Translations under genes and position numbers: made by a program
NCBI GenBank assembly: GCA_963711455.1
Contig: CAVQEH010000002.1
Span: 248,001 to 312,000, forward strand
DNA length: 64,000 nucleotides
Source of the DNA: DATFVA01 sp963711455
GTDB lineage: Bacteria > Bacteroidota > Ignavibacteria > Ignavibacteriales > Ignavibacteriaceae
Direction of reading: 5' to 3'
Part shown: positions 54,980-63,067 of the stretch, one piece after another
Layout of the letters: the number at the start of each line of letters is the position of its first letter
How positions within the stretch are numbered: position 1 is the first letter of the stretch
Notes under the pieces: generated by a model
The model's input: the letters and a program-made list of their open reading frames with translations, nothing else
Databases searched by the model: none
Told to the model about the DNA's origin: nothing

Positions 54980-55978
54980 ATGACTGATAAACTTAGAATT
55001 GCTCTCTTGCTTGGAGGAACATCCCCGGAAAAAATTGTATCGAAACATTCCGCAGCTTCAATTTATAACGCAATAAAAAATTTAGGTTATGAATGTAAAT
55101 TAATTAATCCCGCATACGGGAAGATTCAGCCCGAAGAAACAGAAGATTTTTTTTCTGATGAAGATCCGGTTGAGATATCCAACAGGAAATATGTTGAAGC
55201 GGTGAATTCGAAATTATTTGATGAAATTGATCTGGCTTTTATTGGACTTCACGGAAAATGGGGGGAAGATGGAACAATTCAATCTCTTCTTGAATTAAGA
55301 GGAATTAAATATACAGGCTCCAAAGTTTTATCCAGCGCTTTGTGCATGGATAAATCTTTGTCCAAAATTTTATTCCGGCATTATGGAGTACAGACAGCCA
55401 GATGGTTTTCAATTGATAAGAGTTCTGCAAATGAAAATTCAGTAATAAAAATGATTGAAAATGAATTCGGATTTCCTGCGGTAGTTAAGCCAAATGATCA
55501 GGGATCTACAGTAGGACTAACTGTATGTGAAAATCCCGGGAAAGTAAAAGATGCACTTAGACTTTCATTTCAGTTTTCGGATAAAACAATAATTGAAGAA
55601 TATATACAGGGAAGAGAAGTTACAGTAGCAATTCTAAAAGATAAAGCGCTGCCGGTTCTTGAAATAAAACCTAAAAGCGGGTTATATGATTACGAAAGTA
55701 AATATACTTCGGGGATGAGTGAATATATAGTTCCGGCAGATATCCCGAAAGAGATTTCAGACAAATTACAGTCACAATCAATGCTTGCTTTTAATGCTTT
55801 AGGCTGTGAAGTTTATGGAAGAGTTGATTTCAGAATGAAAAATAATTTTGAAACTTACTGCCTTGAGGTAAACACGCTTCCGGGAATGACATCCACAAGT
55901 CTGGTTCCCAAAATGGCAAAAGCAGTAGGAATTTCTTTCGAACAATTAATTGAAAGGATTATTCGTTTAAGTTTGTAA
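54980..55978 (+). CDS. ddl: D-alanine--D-alanine ligase
   Basis: Joins two D-alanines for peptidoglycan precursors, ATP-dependent (ATP-grasp). The 332-residue protein has ALLLGGTSPEKIVSKHSA at the start, the glycine loop KPNDQGSTVGL, and the acidic metal site with EVNTLPGMTSTSLVPKMA. The ATG follows AAGGA with a good spacer. It overlaps the ftsB-like gene by one base and lies 33 bases after the aldolase. Confidence 0.95.
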   Translation: MTDKLRIALLLGGTSPEKIVSKHSAASIYNAIKNLGYECKLINPAYGKIQPEETEDFFSDEDPVEISNRKYVEAVNSKLFDEIDLAFIGLHGKWGEDGTIQSLLELRGIKYTGSKVLSSALCMDKSLSKILFRHYGVQTARWFSIDKSSANENSVIKMIENEFGFPAVVKPNDQGSTVGLTVCENPGKVKDALRLSFQFSDKTIIEEYIQGREVTVAILKDKALPVLEIKPKSGLYDYESKYTSGMSEYIVPADIPKEISDKLQSQSMLAFNALGCEVYGRVDFRMKNNFETYCLEVNTLPGMTSTSLVPKMAKAVGISFEQLIERIIRLSL

Positions 55979-56271
55979 TGGCCACACAAAAAAACAGGAA
56001 GTTTATTTTTTTAATTATTGGTTTGATTTTTCTTGCCGGATTGCTTTTTCTTTCTTTTAATGAATACGGAATATTAAAGTATGCCAGGCTTAATAACCAG
56101 GTAAATGAACTCAATGAAAAGATAAAGAATGTTGAACTGGAAAATAAAAGGCTGCAGGCGGAAATAGATTCGCTTGAAAATAAAGTGCCCGCAAAAATAG
56201 AAAAAGTTGCAAGAGAAAAGTACAATATGATGAGGCCGGGAGAGAGTAAAATTGTTGTCCAGGAAAAGTAG
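55978..56271 (+). CDS. FtsB/DivIC-like septum formation initiator
   Basis: A 97-residue bitopic protein: N-terminal cytoplasmic KNRK, one membrane helix (FLIIGLIFLAGLLFLSF) and a periplasmic coiled coil (LNNQVNELNEKIKNVELENK) ending in the FtsB-type basic tail with REKYNMMRPGE. It acts in the divisome with FtsL and FtsQ. Its ATG overlaps the ddl stop by one base, and rarA follows five bases later, so it sits in a wall/division operon. Confidence 0.88.
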   Translation: MATQKNRKFIFLIIGLIFLAGLLFLSFNEYGILKYARLNNQVNELNEKIKNVELENKRLQAEIDSLENKVPAKIEKVAREKYNMMRPGESKIVVQEK

Positions 56272-56276
56272 ATCGT

Positions 56277-57569
56277 ATGGCAAAAATTAAAATACCTCAG
56301 GTGCCTCTTGCCGAAAGAGTCCGTCCTAAAACTCTTGATGAATTTCGGGGACAAGGCGAACTGCTTGGTGCAAATAAGCCTATCAGGCTGATGATTGAAA
56401 AAGATACCCTAAGTTCATTTATTATGTGGGGACCTCCCGGAACAGGAAAGACAACTATAGCAAAAATTATTGCAGAAGAAACTGATGCGGAATTTTTCCA
56501 ATTGAATGCTGTATCGTCCGGAGTAAAAGACATCAGGAAAATAATTGATATCGGTGAGTTAAATAAAAATATGAATAAAAGGACAATACTTTTTATTGAT
56601 GAAATTCATCGTTTCAATAAAGCTCAGCAGGATGCTCTGTTAAATTCAGTTGAGTCAGGAATAATAGTTTTAATTGGCGCAACTACAGAGAATCCGTCTT
56701 TTGAAGTTATACCTGCCTTAAGATCAAGAGCGAGAGTTTATGTCCTTGAGGGACTTACTAAAGATGATTTACTGGCTATTTTAAATTATGCGATAAAAAA
56801 AGATGAATTCCTCTCTCAATTGAACATTGAATCTATTGATGAAGAATTCTTGATTTATTTATCCGGCGGGGATGCACGCGCACTCCTTAGTATTTTAGAA
56901 GCTGCGGTTATACAGGAAATTGATTCGGAACCAATCAGTATTAACAAAGAAGTCCTTGAGAACATAGTTCAGCGTAAAAACATATTATACGATAAAGGTG
57001 GAGAAGAACATTATAATATAATTTCAGCTTTCATTAAAAGCGTTAGAGGCAGTGATCCCGATGCTGCGGTATACTGGCTTGCACGAATGCTCGAAGGTGG
57101 TGAAGATCCGATTTTTATTGCAAGAAGACTTGTTGTACTTGCAGCTGAGGATATTGGCAATGCTTCTCCAAACGGTTTGGTTTTAGCAGAGGCAGCATTT
57201 GAGGCAGTGCATAAAATAGGTATGCCTGAAGCGAGAATAATTCTTGCTCAGTGTACAACATATCTGGCTTCTTGTCCTAAAAGCAATGCTGCTTATCTTG
57301 CAATTGATAAAGCCATATCGTATGTAAAAAACAATCCCCTTTATCCTGTTCCACTACATCTTAGAAATGCGCCAACCAAACTTATGAAAGAGCTTAAGTA
57401 TGGGAAAGAATATAAATATCCCCATAGTTTTGATGATCATTTCATCTTAGAGGATTATCTGCCTGAGGACATGGCGGGGACTCAGTTTTATATTCCGACT
57501 GAAAACGGACAGGAAAAAAACCTTAAAGAAAGATTAAAATTCCTCTGGAAAAATAGAAAAAATTATTGA
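56277..57569 (+). CDS. rarA: Replication-associated recombination protein A (RarA/MgsA)
   Basis: A 430-residue AAA+ ATPase of clamp-loader type that works at stalled replication forks. Walker A is WGPPGTGKTTIAK, Walker B IDEIHRFNK, the sensor region has TTENPSFE. The C-terminal MgsA domain (RGSDPDAAVYWLARMLEGGED) is complete. It follows the ftsB-like gene by five bases and ends six bases before a convergent GT39 gene. Confidence 0.96.
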   Translation: MAKIKIPQVPLAERVRPKTLDEFRGQGELLGANKPIRLMIEKDTLSSFIMWGPPGTGKTTIAKIIAEETDAEFFQLNAVSSGVKDIRKIIDIGELNKNMNKRTILFIDEIHRFNKAQQDALLNSVESGIIVLIGATTENPSFEVIPALRSRARVYVLEGLTKDDLLAILNYAIKKDEFLSQLNIESIDEEFLIYLSGGDARALLSILEAAVIQEIDSEPISINKEVLENIVQRKNILYDKGGEEHYNIISAFIKSVRGSDPDAAVYWLARMLEGGEDPIFIARRLVVLAAEDIGNASPNGLVLAEAAFEAVHKIGMPEARIILAQCTTYLASCPKSNAAYLAIDKAISYVKNNPLYPVPLHLRNAPTKLMKELKYGKEYKYPHSFDDHFILEDYLPEDMAGTQFYIPTENGQEKNLKERLKFLWKNRKNY

Positions 57570-57574
57570 TGAAT

Positions 57575-59230
57575 TTATTTTTGTTTTATTAATATATACA
57601 GGTATTTGATTTTTGTAAGAGAAGAGTATTTGAATTTTTTAAGGACTGAGTAATTGTTTAATGGCCCGAAGGAAATAATATATTGATCGTCTTTAACCCA
57701 CCACCAGCTTTTCCCCTTTTCAGGAATATAATTTACATCATAACCGTACCAGCCGTTAAATTCGAAACCACCATCGATTTTATCTTTTCCGATATTTAGC
57801 TCTTTTGTTAAATAATCAATTGCTTGCCATCTGCATCTGTTCCAGGAAAAATAATTCTGGGTTTCATAAGTAGTAAAAAGTAAAAACACTATAATAACCA
57901 GACTGGAGATTATTCTCTGTATATAATTGTTCGATAAGATTTGCCCATCCGAAAATTTTATCATCAGGAACATTGTTAAAGGAAGAAGAAGTAATAAATA
58001 CCTGTCGTAAAAATCGGATAAGCTTATGGTTAATAAATAAAAAGCAGTTGTTAAGAAAATAAAATAAACCGGAAAGCTGCTTTTGTTAAGTCTACTGAGC
58101 CTGAAATTTTTTATGCTTAATAATAACATTGACAGCATTAATAAAAATCCGGCAACACCAATAAAAGTAAGAACAACCCATACCGCAAGAGGAATTTTAT
58201 TTATATGATTAAGTGACAGAATATCCACATCTCTTAAAGTTGCTGGTCCCATTCCGTAATCAAATAAAACATTAGGTCTTAAGGGTAAAAGTTTGTTAAA
58301 TATACCTAGTAAAAGTGTAATTGCCGCTGCCGAGGTTAAAAAAATCGTAATGAAAAAAATCTTTTGTCGTATATTGATTTTATTTAATACAGGGCTTATT
58401 AGATGTATCCATAAGGGAAATGAAAACAATCCTATATAAACGAGGGCTACAAAAGCGTTTTTAATCAGAGGTACTATTCCGAAAAAGTTTTTTATTGTGA
58501 AGGCATTGAAAAATTTTGCCATCCTGGTGTTATGAACCAGAGGATCGTTTACACCGGAATGAATGAAGGAGGGGAAAAAAGCAATCGAACATAATAACAG
58601 GAATGCCAGAATAAAAAGATAAAGCTTATGAGCCGTGAGATTATTCTTATTTATAGAGTAAACAACTACAAAAGCGAAAAATATTAATATCCCGATCTGC
58701 CTGATGAATGATGCTCCGATAATAAAGAAAATACCGATTATAAGGAATAAAATATGATTTGATTTAAGAAACTTGAATAAAAATAAAATCGAAATAATTG
58801 AAAAAGTAAAAAAGGGGACGTCGGTCATAAAAGATGAAGACAAGAGGAAGTATATAGGATTAATTGCCACTAAAACAGAAGTGATTAATTTTAGATAAAA
58901 TGATCCGGTGATTTCATTCAGTAATAGGTACGTGCAAATTATCCCGGTTAGTCCCAGGATTATGGTTGATAATCTGAGTATTTCAAAAGAGAAACCGAAT
59001 GTAGAAGCAAAAACAGAACCCCATAGCACCTGTGTTATAACCGGCATTGACACCCATCCCGTAAGCTCTATCCGCCCCGTTTCTAAAAATATTTTTACCG
59101 AATAAGAATATGACCAGTCATCATTTATAGGGAAATTACCCTTTACATTCGAAATAAAAAGTAAAATGATCCATAATGATGATATGCATATTAAAATGTA
59201 AAAATCTTTTTTAGTCAATGAGGAAGACAT
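57575..59230 (-). CDS. GT39-like integral membrane glycosyltransferase
   Basis: A 551-residue protein with about eleven membrane helices and the start MSSSLTKKDFYILICISSLW. The first large periplasmic loop holds the acidic residues of the polyprenyl-phosphate-sugar (PMT/ArnT) family, seen here as NFPINDDWSYSYSVKIF (D-D). These enzymes take a sugar from a lipid-phosphate carrier. Acceptor and sugar are unknown; lipid A, a protein or a glycan are possible. It is separated by 93 bases from dprA and converges with rarA. Confidence 0.83.
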   Translation of the reverse strand: MSSSLTKKDFYILICISSLWIILLFISNVKGNFPINDDWSYSYSVKIFLETGRIELTGWVSMPVITQVLWGSVFASTFGFSFEILRLSTIILGLTGIICTYLLLNEITGSFYLKLITSVLVAINPIYFLLSSSFMTDVPFFTFSIISILFLFKFLKSNHILFLIIGIFFIIGASFIRQIGILIFFAFVVVYSINKNNLTAHKLYLFILAFLLLCSIAFFPSFIHSGVNDPLVHNTRMAKFFNAFTIKNFFGIVPLIKNAFVALVYIGLFSFPLWIHLISPVLNKINIRQKIFFITIFLTSAAAITLLLGIFNKLLPLRPNVLFDYGMGPATLRDVDILSLNHINKIPLAVWVVLTFIGVAGFLLMLSMLLLSIKNFRLSRLNKSSFPVYFIFLTTAFYLLTISLSDFYDRYLLLLLPLTMFLMIKFSDGQILSNNYIQRIISSLVIIVFLLFTTYETQNYFSWNRCRWQAIDYLTKELNIGKDKIDGGFEFNGWYGYDVNYIPEKGKSWWWVKDDQYIISFGPLNNYSVLKKFKYSSLTKIKYLYILIKQK

Positions 59231-59323
59231 TAATTAAAAATTGAGTAATAAATGAAAAACCGTAACCGGAAACTACCCGTGTAATTTTCTGAATCTCAAT
59301 GAAAAAAATATTAACTGTTCAAT

Positions 59324-60445
59324 CTACAATGCTGCAAACATTTTACCCGGTAGCTGTTTTACCAGTCCTTTAAATTCAAGCGATAAGAGATGAACAAGAC
59401 ATTCTGATGTATTTAATTGAGTGATTTCTGCAATCTTGTCAATTTGTAAGGGTTCTGTGGAGATTGTTGCAATTATTTTTTCCTCAAATAAATTTAATCC
59501 TTCAATTTTTTTTGGAATGTTTTTCCCGAGGATTGGTTTTAATTTAAGTTCAAGCGCTTCGAGCACATCTTCTGCAGAACGCACAAGTCCCGCTTCTCCT
59601 CTTTGTATTAAAAGATTTGTTCCTTCCGATTGACGGATGCCAAGATTTCCCGGAACAGCAAAAACTTCTTTCCCTTGGTCTAAAGCAAAAGCCGCTGTTT
59701 GTAAAGCTCCGCCGGAAATACCGGTCTCAACCACAATTGTTCCAAGACTTAATCCTGATATAATGCGGTTTCTTTTGGGAAAGTTTTGTGCATCGGGCTT
59801 TGTACCAAGAGAATATTCCGAAATGACCAATCCTTTTTCGCAGATCTCCTGGAATAATTTTTTATTCTCAGGTGGATAAATTACATCAAGCCCGGAGCCG
59901 ATAACTGCAATTGTTCTGCCGTTTTCCTTTAGTGCTCTGTTGTGTGAAATAGAATCAATTCCGCGAGCCATACCACTGACGATAGTAATACCCTGGTTTA
60001 CAAGATCAGAAGTTATCCTTTCAGTTTGAACTTTACCGTAATTTGTAGGCTGTCTTGTTCCTACCATAGAAATGGAGTATATATCTTTTTCATCAAAGCT
60101 CCCGATTGTGTATAGTAAAAGTGGCGGGTCATAAATTTTTTTCAGAACGGAAGGATATTCCTTATCCCAAACAGTTACTATTGATGCGTTCAATTTCTCT
60201 AGTTTTTCCCGTTCATTTATAATCAGGTTCTTAAATTCATCTCGTCTTGAATTAATCTTTCGGATTCTTTGAGCAAGATTTGTGCTTATGCCTTCAACTT
60301 CTGTTAAAGATTTATAATCTGCAGATAATATTCTGTCTGTGGATTTAAAGCGGGCAAGGAGATTTCTGAATTTCCCCGGGCCAATCCCCTCTACTTCTAA
60401 AAGAAGTCTTAACTCAGTTAATTTTTCTAAACTAAGTCTGGTCAA
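59324..60445 (-). CDS. dprA: DNA-processing protein DprA
   Basis: A 373-residue single-stranded-DNA binding protein that loads RecA during natural transformation. The Rossmann region reads VSGMARGIDSISHNRALKE, then GSGLDVIYPPENKKLF and SEYSLGTKPDAQNFPKRNRI. An N-terminal helix-hairpin-helix (LLEVEGIGPGKFRNLL) and a C-terminal winged-helix part are present. The start is a TTG; no ATG is close. It is third in the minus-strand operon DUF3098, EutN, dprA. Confidence 0.94.
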   Translation of the reverse strand: MTRLSLEKLTELRLLLEVEGIGPGKFRNLLARFKSTDRILSADYKSLTEVEGISTNLAQRIRKINSRRDEFKNLIINEREKLEKLNASIVTVWDKEYPSVLKKIYDPPLLLYTIGSFDEKDIYSISMVGTRQPTNYGKVQTERITSDLVNQGITIVSGMARGIDSISHNRALKENGRTIAVIGSGLDVIYPPENKKLFQEICEKGLVISEYSLGTKPDAQNFPKRNRIISGLSLGTIVVETGISGGALQTAAFALDQGKEVFAVPGNLGIRQSEGTNLLIQRGEAGLVRSAEDVLEALELKLKPILGKNIPKKIEGLNLFEEKIIATISTEPLQIDKIAEITQLNTSECLVHLLSLEFKGLVKQLPGKMFAAL

Positions 60446-60460
60446 TTTATTTAATAGTTT

Positions 60461-60739
60461 TTAAGAATTACCGATTTCAATTTTATCAACAACTGCCACA
60501 ATCATTGAATGTACCGGAGCTTTTCTATGACCCAGTATCTGTGCAGCCGCGGCACCTTCCTGAACGACGAGTACAGTATCGCCTATTCCGGCATCAACAG
60601 TATCCAGGGCTACAACGTCCTTTTCTCCAATAAGTTTCCCGGAAAGATCAATTGGGTGAATTGTTAAAAGCTTGTGCCCGACAAGATATGAATTTTTCTG
60701 AGTGGCAACAATATTCCCCTTAACTTTTGCCAGAATCAC
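60461..60739 (-). CDS. EutN/CcmL family microcompartment-vertex-like protein (orphan)
   Basis: A 92-residue pentamer-forming protein of the EutN/CcmL type: MILAKVKGNIVATQK at the start, HPIDLSG in the middle and GIGDTVLVVQEGAAA with AQILG in the last half. Such proteins cap the vertices of bacterial microcompartments. No BMC-domain shell gene is in the window, and the class II aldolase at 54.3 kb is the only enzyme that could hint at a compartment. The start is GTG, inside the last codons of the upstream DUF3098 gene with a 20-base overlap. Confidence 0.85.
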   Translation of the reverse strand: MILAKVKGNIVATQKNSYLVGHKLLTIHPIDLSGKLIGEKDVVALDTVDAGIGDTVLVVQEGAAAAQILGHRKAPVHSMIVAVVDKIEIGNS

Positions 60740-61010
60740 TTTTTTCTTCCTGTACAGATTTATTTTTTTTATGATATAAAATGGCTAACGGAAATATTAA
60801 GATATATGTAATCACTAAAATAATCGGTGAGAAAACCTGTGAAGCCGTACTGTTCCATTTTCCGATACTCATCACATAATATCCTATAATCAATAACATG
60901 AATCCCACGTAAAAAAAAGTATAGTTTTTCTTCTCCCAATAAATCTTAAATGGAGAAGCGAAAGTTTTCTTAGATGATTTTACGTTTCTTTTTTTTACTG
61001 TTTTAGCCAT
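60720..61010 (-). CDS. DUF3098 membrane protein
   Basis: A 96-residue protein with two membrane helices (FFYVGFMLLIIGYYVMSIG and IILVITYILIFPLAILYH), preceded by a basic N-terminus (MAKTVKKRNVKSSKK) and the motif WEKKNYTFFYVG. This is the DUF3098 pattern known mainly from Bacteroidota and relatives, which helps in placing the organism. Function unknown. It is the first gene of the operon with EutN and dprA. A structured leader (61042-61115) lies just upstream. Confidence 0.82.
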   Translation of the reverse strand: MAKTVKKRNVKSSKKTFASPFKIYWEKKNYTFFYVGFMLLIIGYYVMSIGKWNSTASQVFSPIILVITYILIFPLAILYHKKNKSVQEEKSDSGKS

Positions 61011-61041
61011 AATAAAAACTCCAATAAAAAATTACAATAAA

Positions 61042-61115
61042 GCCCGGTGATGGGGGTACCACCGGGCCCGACTCGTTTACCATCAAAGGGCAGGGGAGGA
61101 CCCTTTGAAAGAGTC
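61042..61115. other. Structured, G-rich-looped element between two minus-strand genes
   Basis: Two hairpins in 74 bases. The first pairs GCCCGGTG (61042-61049) with CACCGGGC (61060-61067), loop ATGGGGGTAC. The second has an outer pair GACTC/GAGTC (61070-61074, 61111-61115) around CAAAGGG/CCCTTTG (61084-61090, 61101-61107), loop CAGGGGAGGA. It is far richer in GC than its surroundings. On the minus strand the loops are C-rich and the promoter-proximal order is second hairpin, first hairpin, then the DUF3098 start 32 bases on. It could be a terminator, leader or sRNA. No known riboswitch family fits. Confidence 0.45.
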
Positions 61116-61156
61116 AATCAAATATAATTTTGATCTGGTATTATTTCAAGCAACAA

Positions 61157-61405
61157 TTATTTGCTGATCTGATAAACAATTTTTCTGATAGTATCAAACT
61201 GTAAGTAGGGATACTCTTCGCGAATCGAATCTATTGCATCTCCTGCGCTAACTTTACCGGCTCTCAGTTGTTTAAATTTCTTTCTGATCTGATAATCACG
61301 AACGGATTTTTCATCGATTAAACCCTGAGAACTGAGGAGTTCATAGATATCATCGCTTATTAAGTCAGATAAGGGATTATCTATTTTTGCTTTAATGGTT
61401 TTCAT
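61157..61405 (-). CDS. Small helical protein, unknown
   Basis: 82 residues, start ATG 61405 with AAGGAAAG upstream. Almost all helical, with charged patterns (DDIYELLSSQGLIDEKSVRDY, then REEYPYLQFDTIRKIVYQI). The C-terminal half may be a small DNA-binding or regulatory domain; no family recognised. It is followed by the structured element at 61042-61115 and the DUF3098 operon. Confidence 0.6.
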   Translation of the reverse strand: MKTIKAKIDNPLSDLISDDIYELLSSQGLIDEKSVRDYQIRKKFKQLRAGKVSAGDAIDSIREEYPYLQFDTIRKIVYQISK

Positions 61406-61813
61406 CGCTGCTTTCCTTTCTTAGTTGGTGAATGCATTTTACATAAAAAATAGTATCAACGTATGTTATACACTTTCTCCTTTCACGAATGTTCCACTAT
61501 TAAAACAAAAAACCGACCAGAGAGTTTCTAAATCGGCACAACTTTGCTACTCCGGTAAAACAAAATTAAATAAATTTTACGCTGTAGCAAATCGTTTATA
61601 TTACAATCCCTAATTTTATAATTTATGTAAATATTGAAATAATGGTAATAAATGTCAAGGATTTATTTGTGGAGAAAAAATAAATAATTTGTAACAAATT
61701 GATCAAGAGAATGAATAAAATGGTAGGGTGTAAAGAAAATATGTTGCGATAACTGAGAAAAGAATGTTAACTTTAAAAATCAAAAAGATTTAATTTCAAT
61801 AGGAAATCCATAT
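61406..61813. other. 408-base gap between divergent genes
   Basis: No protein-like frame was accepted; a 62-residue frame at 61425-61613 has no family resemblance and no ribosome site. No hairpin with a strong stem was noticed. The stretch is AT-rich and should contain the promoters of the 82-residue gene on one side and the Wzz-like polysaccharide locus on the other. Confidence 0.4.
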
Positions 61814-62992
61814 ATGTCTGATAAGAAAGATTTTGATTTACTAAATTTAGCTGTAGTACTGGTTAAATGGAAAAGGTTTTTGTTAAGCCTGTTTATCATT
61901 ACTCTTGTTTTATCCTATCTTGCAATTTATTTTTTTATTGATGAGAGATTTGAAGCAACATCATTATTACTACCTTCACAGGAAGAAAACAGTACAAGTA
62001 GTTTATTATCCAGCTTAAAGGGACTCCCGATAGATTTAAATGGTCTTGGCACAGGTTCAGATGTAGATTTATATAATTCGATAGTTAACAGCAGAAGTGT
62101 CCTTGATCAGGTTATAAAGAAATTTGATTTATTTAAAGTTTATAAAATTGATACCTCTAATATTGGTTATTATGAACAAACTCTGAAAATCCTGAGAGGT
62201 AATATAAATGCAGATGAAAACGACGATGGAGTAACTTATAATGTAACAGTTACTGCTCCCTCACCCTTACTAGCTGCAGAAATGACAAACTATATTGTTG
62301 AACAGTTAAATAATCGTATAGTGGATCTAAAGATTAAAAAATCAATGATGAATCGTGAATATCTGGAAGCCAGGGTAAATGATATTAAAGATAGCTTAAA
62401 TAATGCTGAAAATCAGTTAAAGTTTTTTTCGGAAAAAACAGGAATGTTCGAAGCCGAAAGTCAAACTAAGGCAATATTAGAACAATTTGCACAATTTCAG
62501 GCAAATGTAGCTGAGAAACAAACCGAATATTCTATCCTCAATCAAATTTATGGGAAAAATTCACCTCAGACAGTCAATGCTAAAGTTGTAGCTGAACAAC
62601 TTGCTGATAAACTTAAAGAACTGGAAAAAGGAAAAGATAGCGTTAATACTTTGCTTTCTTTAAGCAGTCTGCCAAAGAATGCGGTAAATTATTTCAGGTA
62701 TTTTCGTGACGTAGAAATTTATGATAACATACTACAATTTGTTTTACCTCTATATGAACAGGCAAAATTCCAGGAACAGAAAAATGTACCGATACTTCAG
62801 GTCATTGATACGGCCTTTCCACCGGCGAAAAGAAGCTTTCCCAAACGTACCATATTAGCACTGTTAATCACGATAGTGTTAATGCTGATCGTTATTATTT
62901 TCGTATTGTTAAAAGAAAACAAGAATCTGACTAACTCGGATAAATTTTTGTTCATAAAAAATAATTTATTTAAATGGAAAAATGAGGAATGA
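61814..62992 (+). CDS. Wzz-like polysaccharide chain-length determinant
   Basis: A 392-residue inner-membrane protein: N-terminal helix (FLLSLFIITLVLSYLAIYFF), a long periplasmic helical domain, and a C-terminal helix (TILALLITIVLMLIVIIFVLL). The proline/glycine segment before the last helix (DTAFPPAKRSFPKR) is the standard Wzz/GNVR pattern. It controls the modal length of O-antigen or exopolysaccharide. Next comes a flippase gene, which begins a second polysaccharide locus on this edge of the window. Confidence 0.9.
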   Translation: MSDKKDFDLLNLAVVLVKWKRFLLSLFIITLVLSYLAIYFFIDERFEATSLLLPSQEENSTSSLLSSLKGLPIDLNGLGTGSDVDLYNSIVNSRSVLDQVIKKFDLFKVYKIDTSNIGYYEQTLKILRGNINADENDDGVTYNVTVTAPSPLLAAEMTNYIVEQLNNRIVDLKIKKSMMNREYLEARVNDIKDSLNNAENQLKFFSEKTGMFEAESQTKAILEQFAQFQANVAEKQTEYSILNQIYGKNSPQTVNAKVVAEQLADKLKELEKGKDSVNTLLSLSSLPKNAVNYFRYFRDVEIYDNILQFVLPLYEQAKFQEQKNVPILQVIDTAFPPAKRSFPKRTILALLITIVLMLIVIIFVLLKENKNLTNSDKFLFIKNNLFKWKNEE

Positions 62993-63067
62993 ATCATTAA
63001 AATTTACCTGAACAATGTTGATCTAATTATGTTTAATAAAACTAATCCTTCTTAATGGGTTGCTAAA

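Noticed and set aside
54290..60739. A fucose/rhamnose microcompartment built from the class II aldolase and the EutN-like protein.
   Set aside because: No BMC-domain shell proteins, kinase, isomerase or CoA-acylating aldehyde dehydrogenase are present, and unrelated genes on opposite strands lie between them.
61425..61613. 62-residue plus-strand frame in the 61.4-61.8 kb gap.
   Set aside because: No ribosome site, no protein-like pattern, and no family resemblance.
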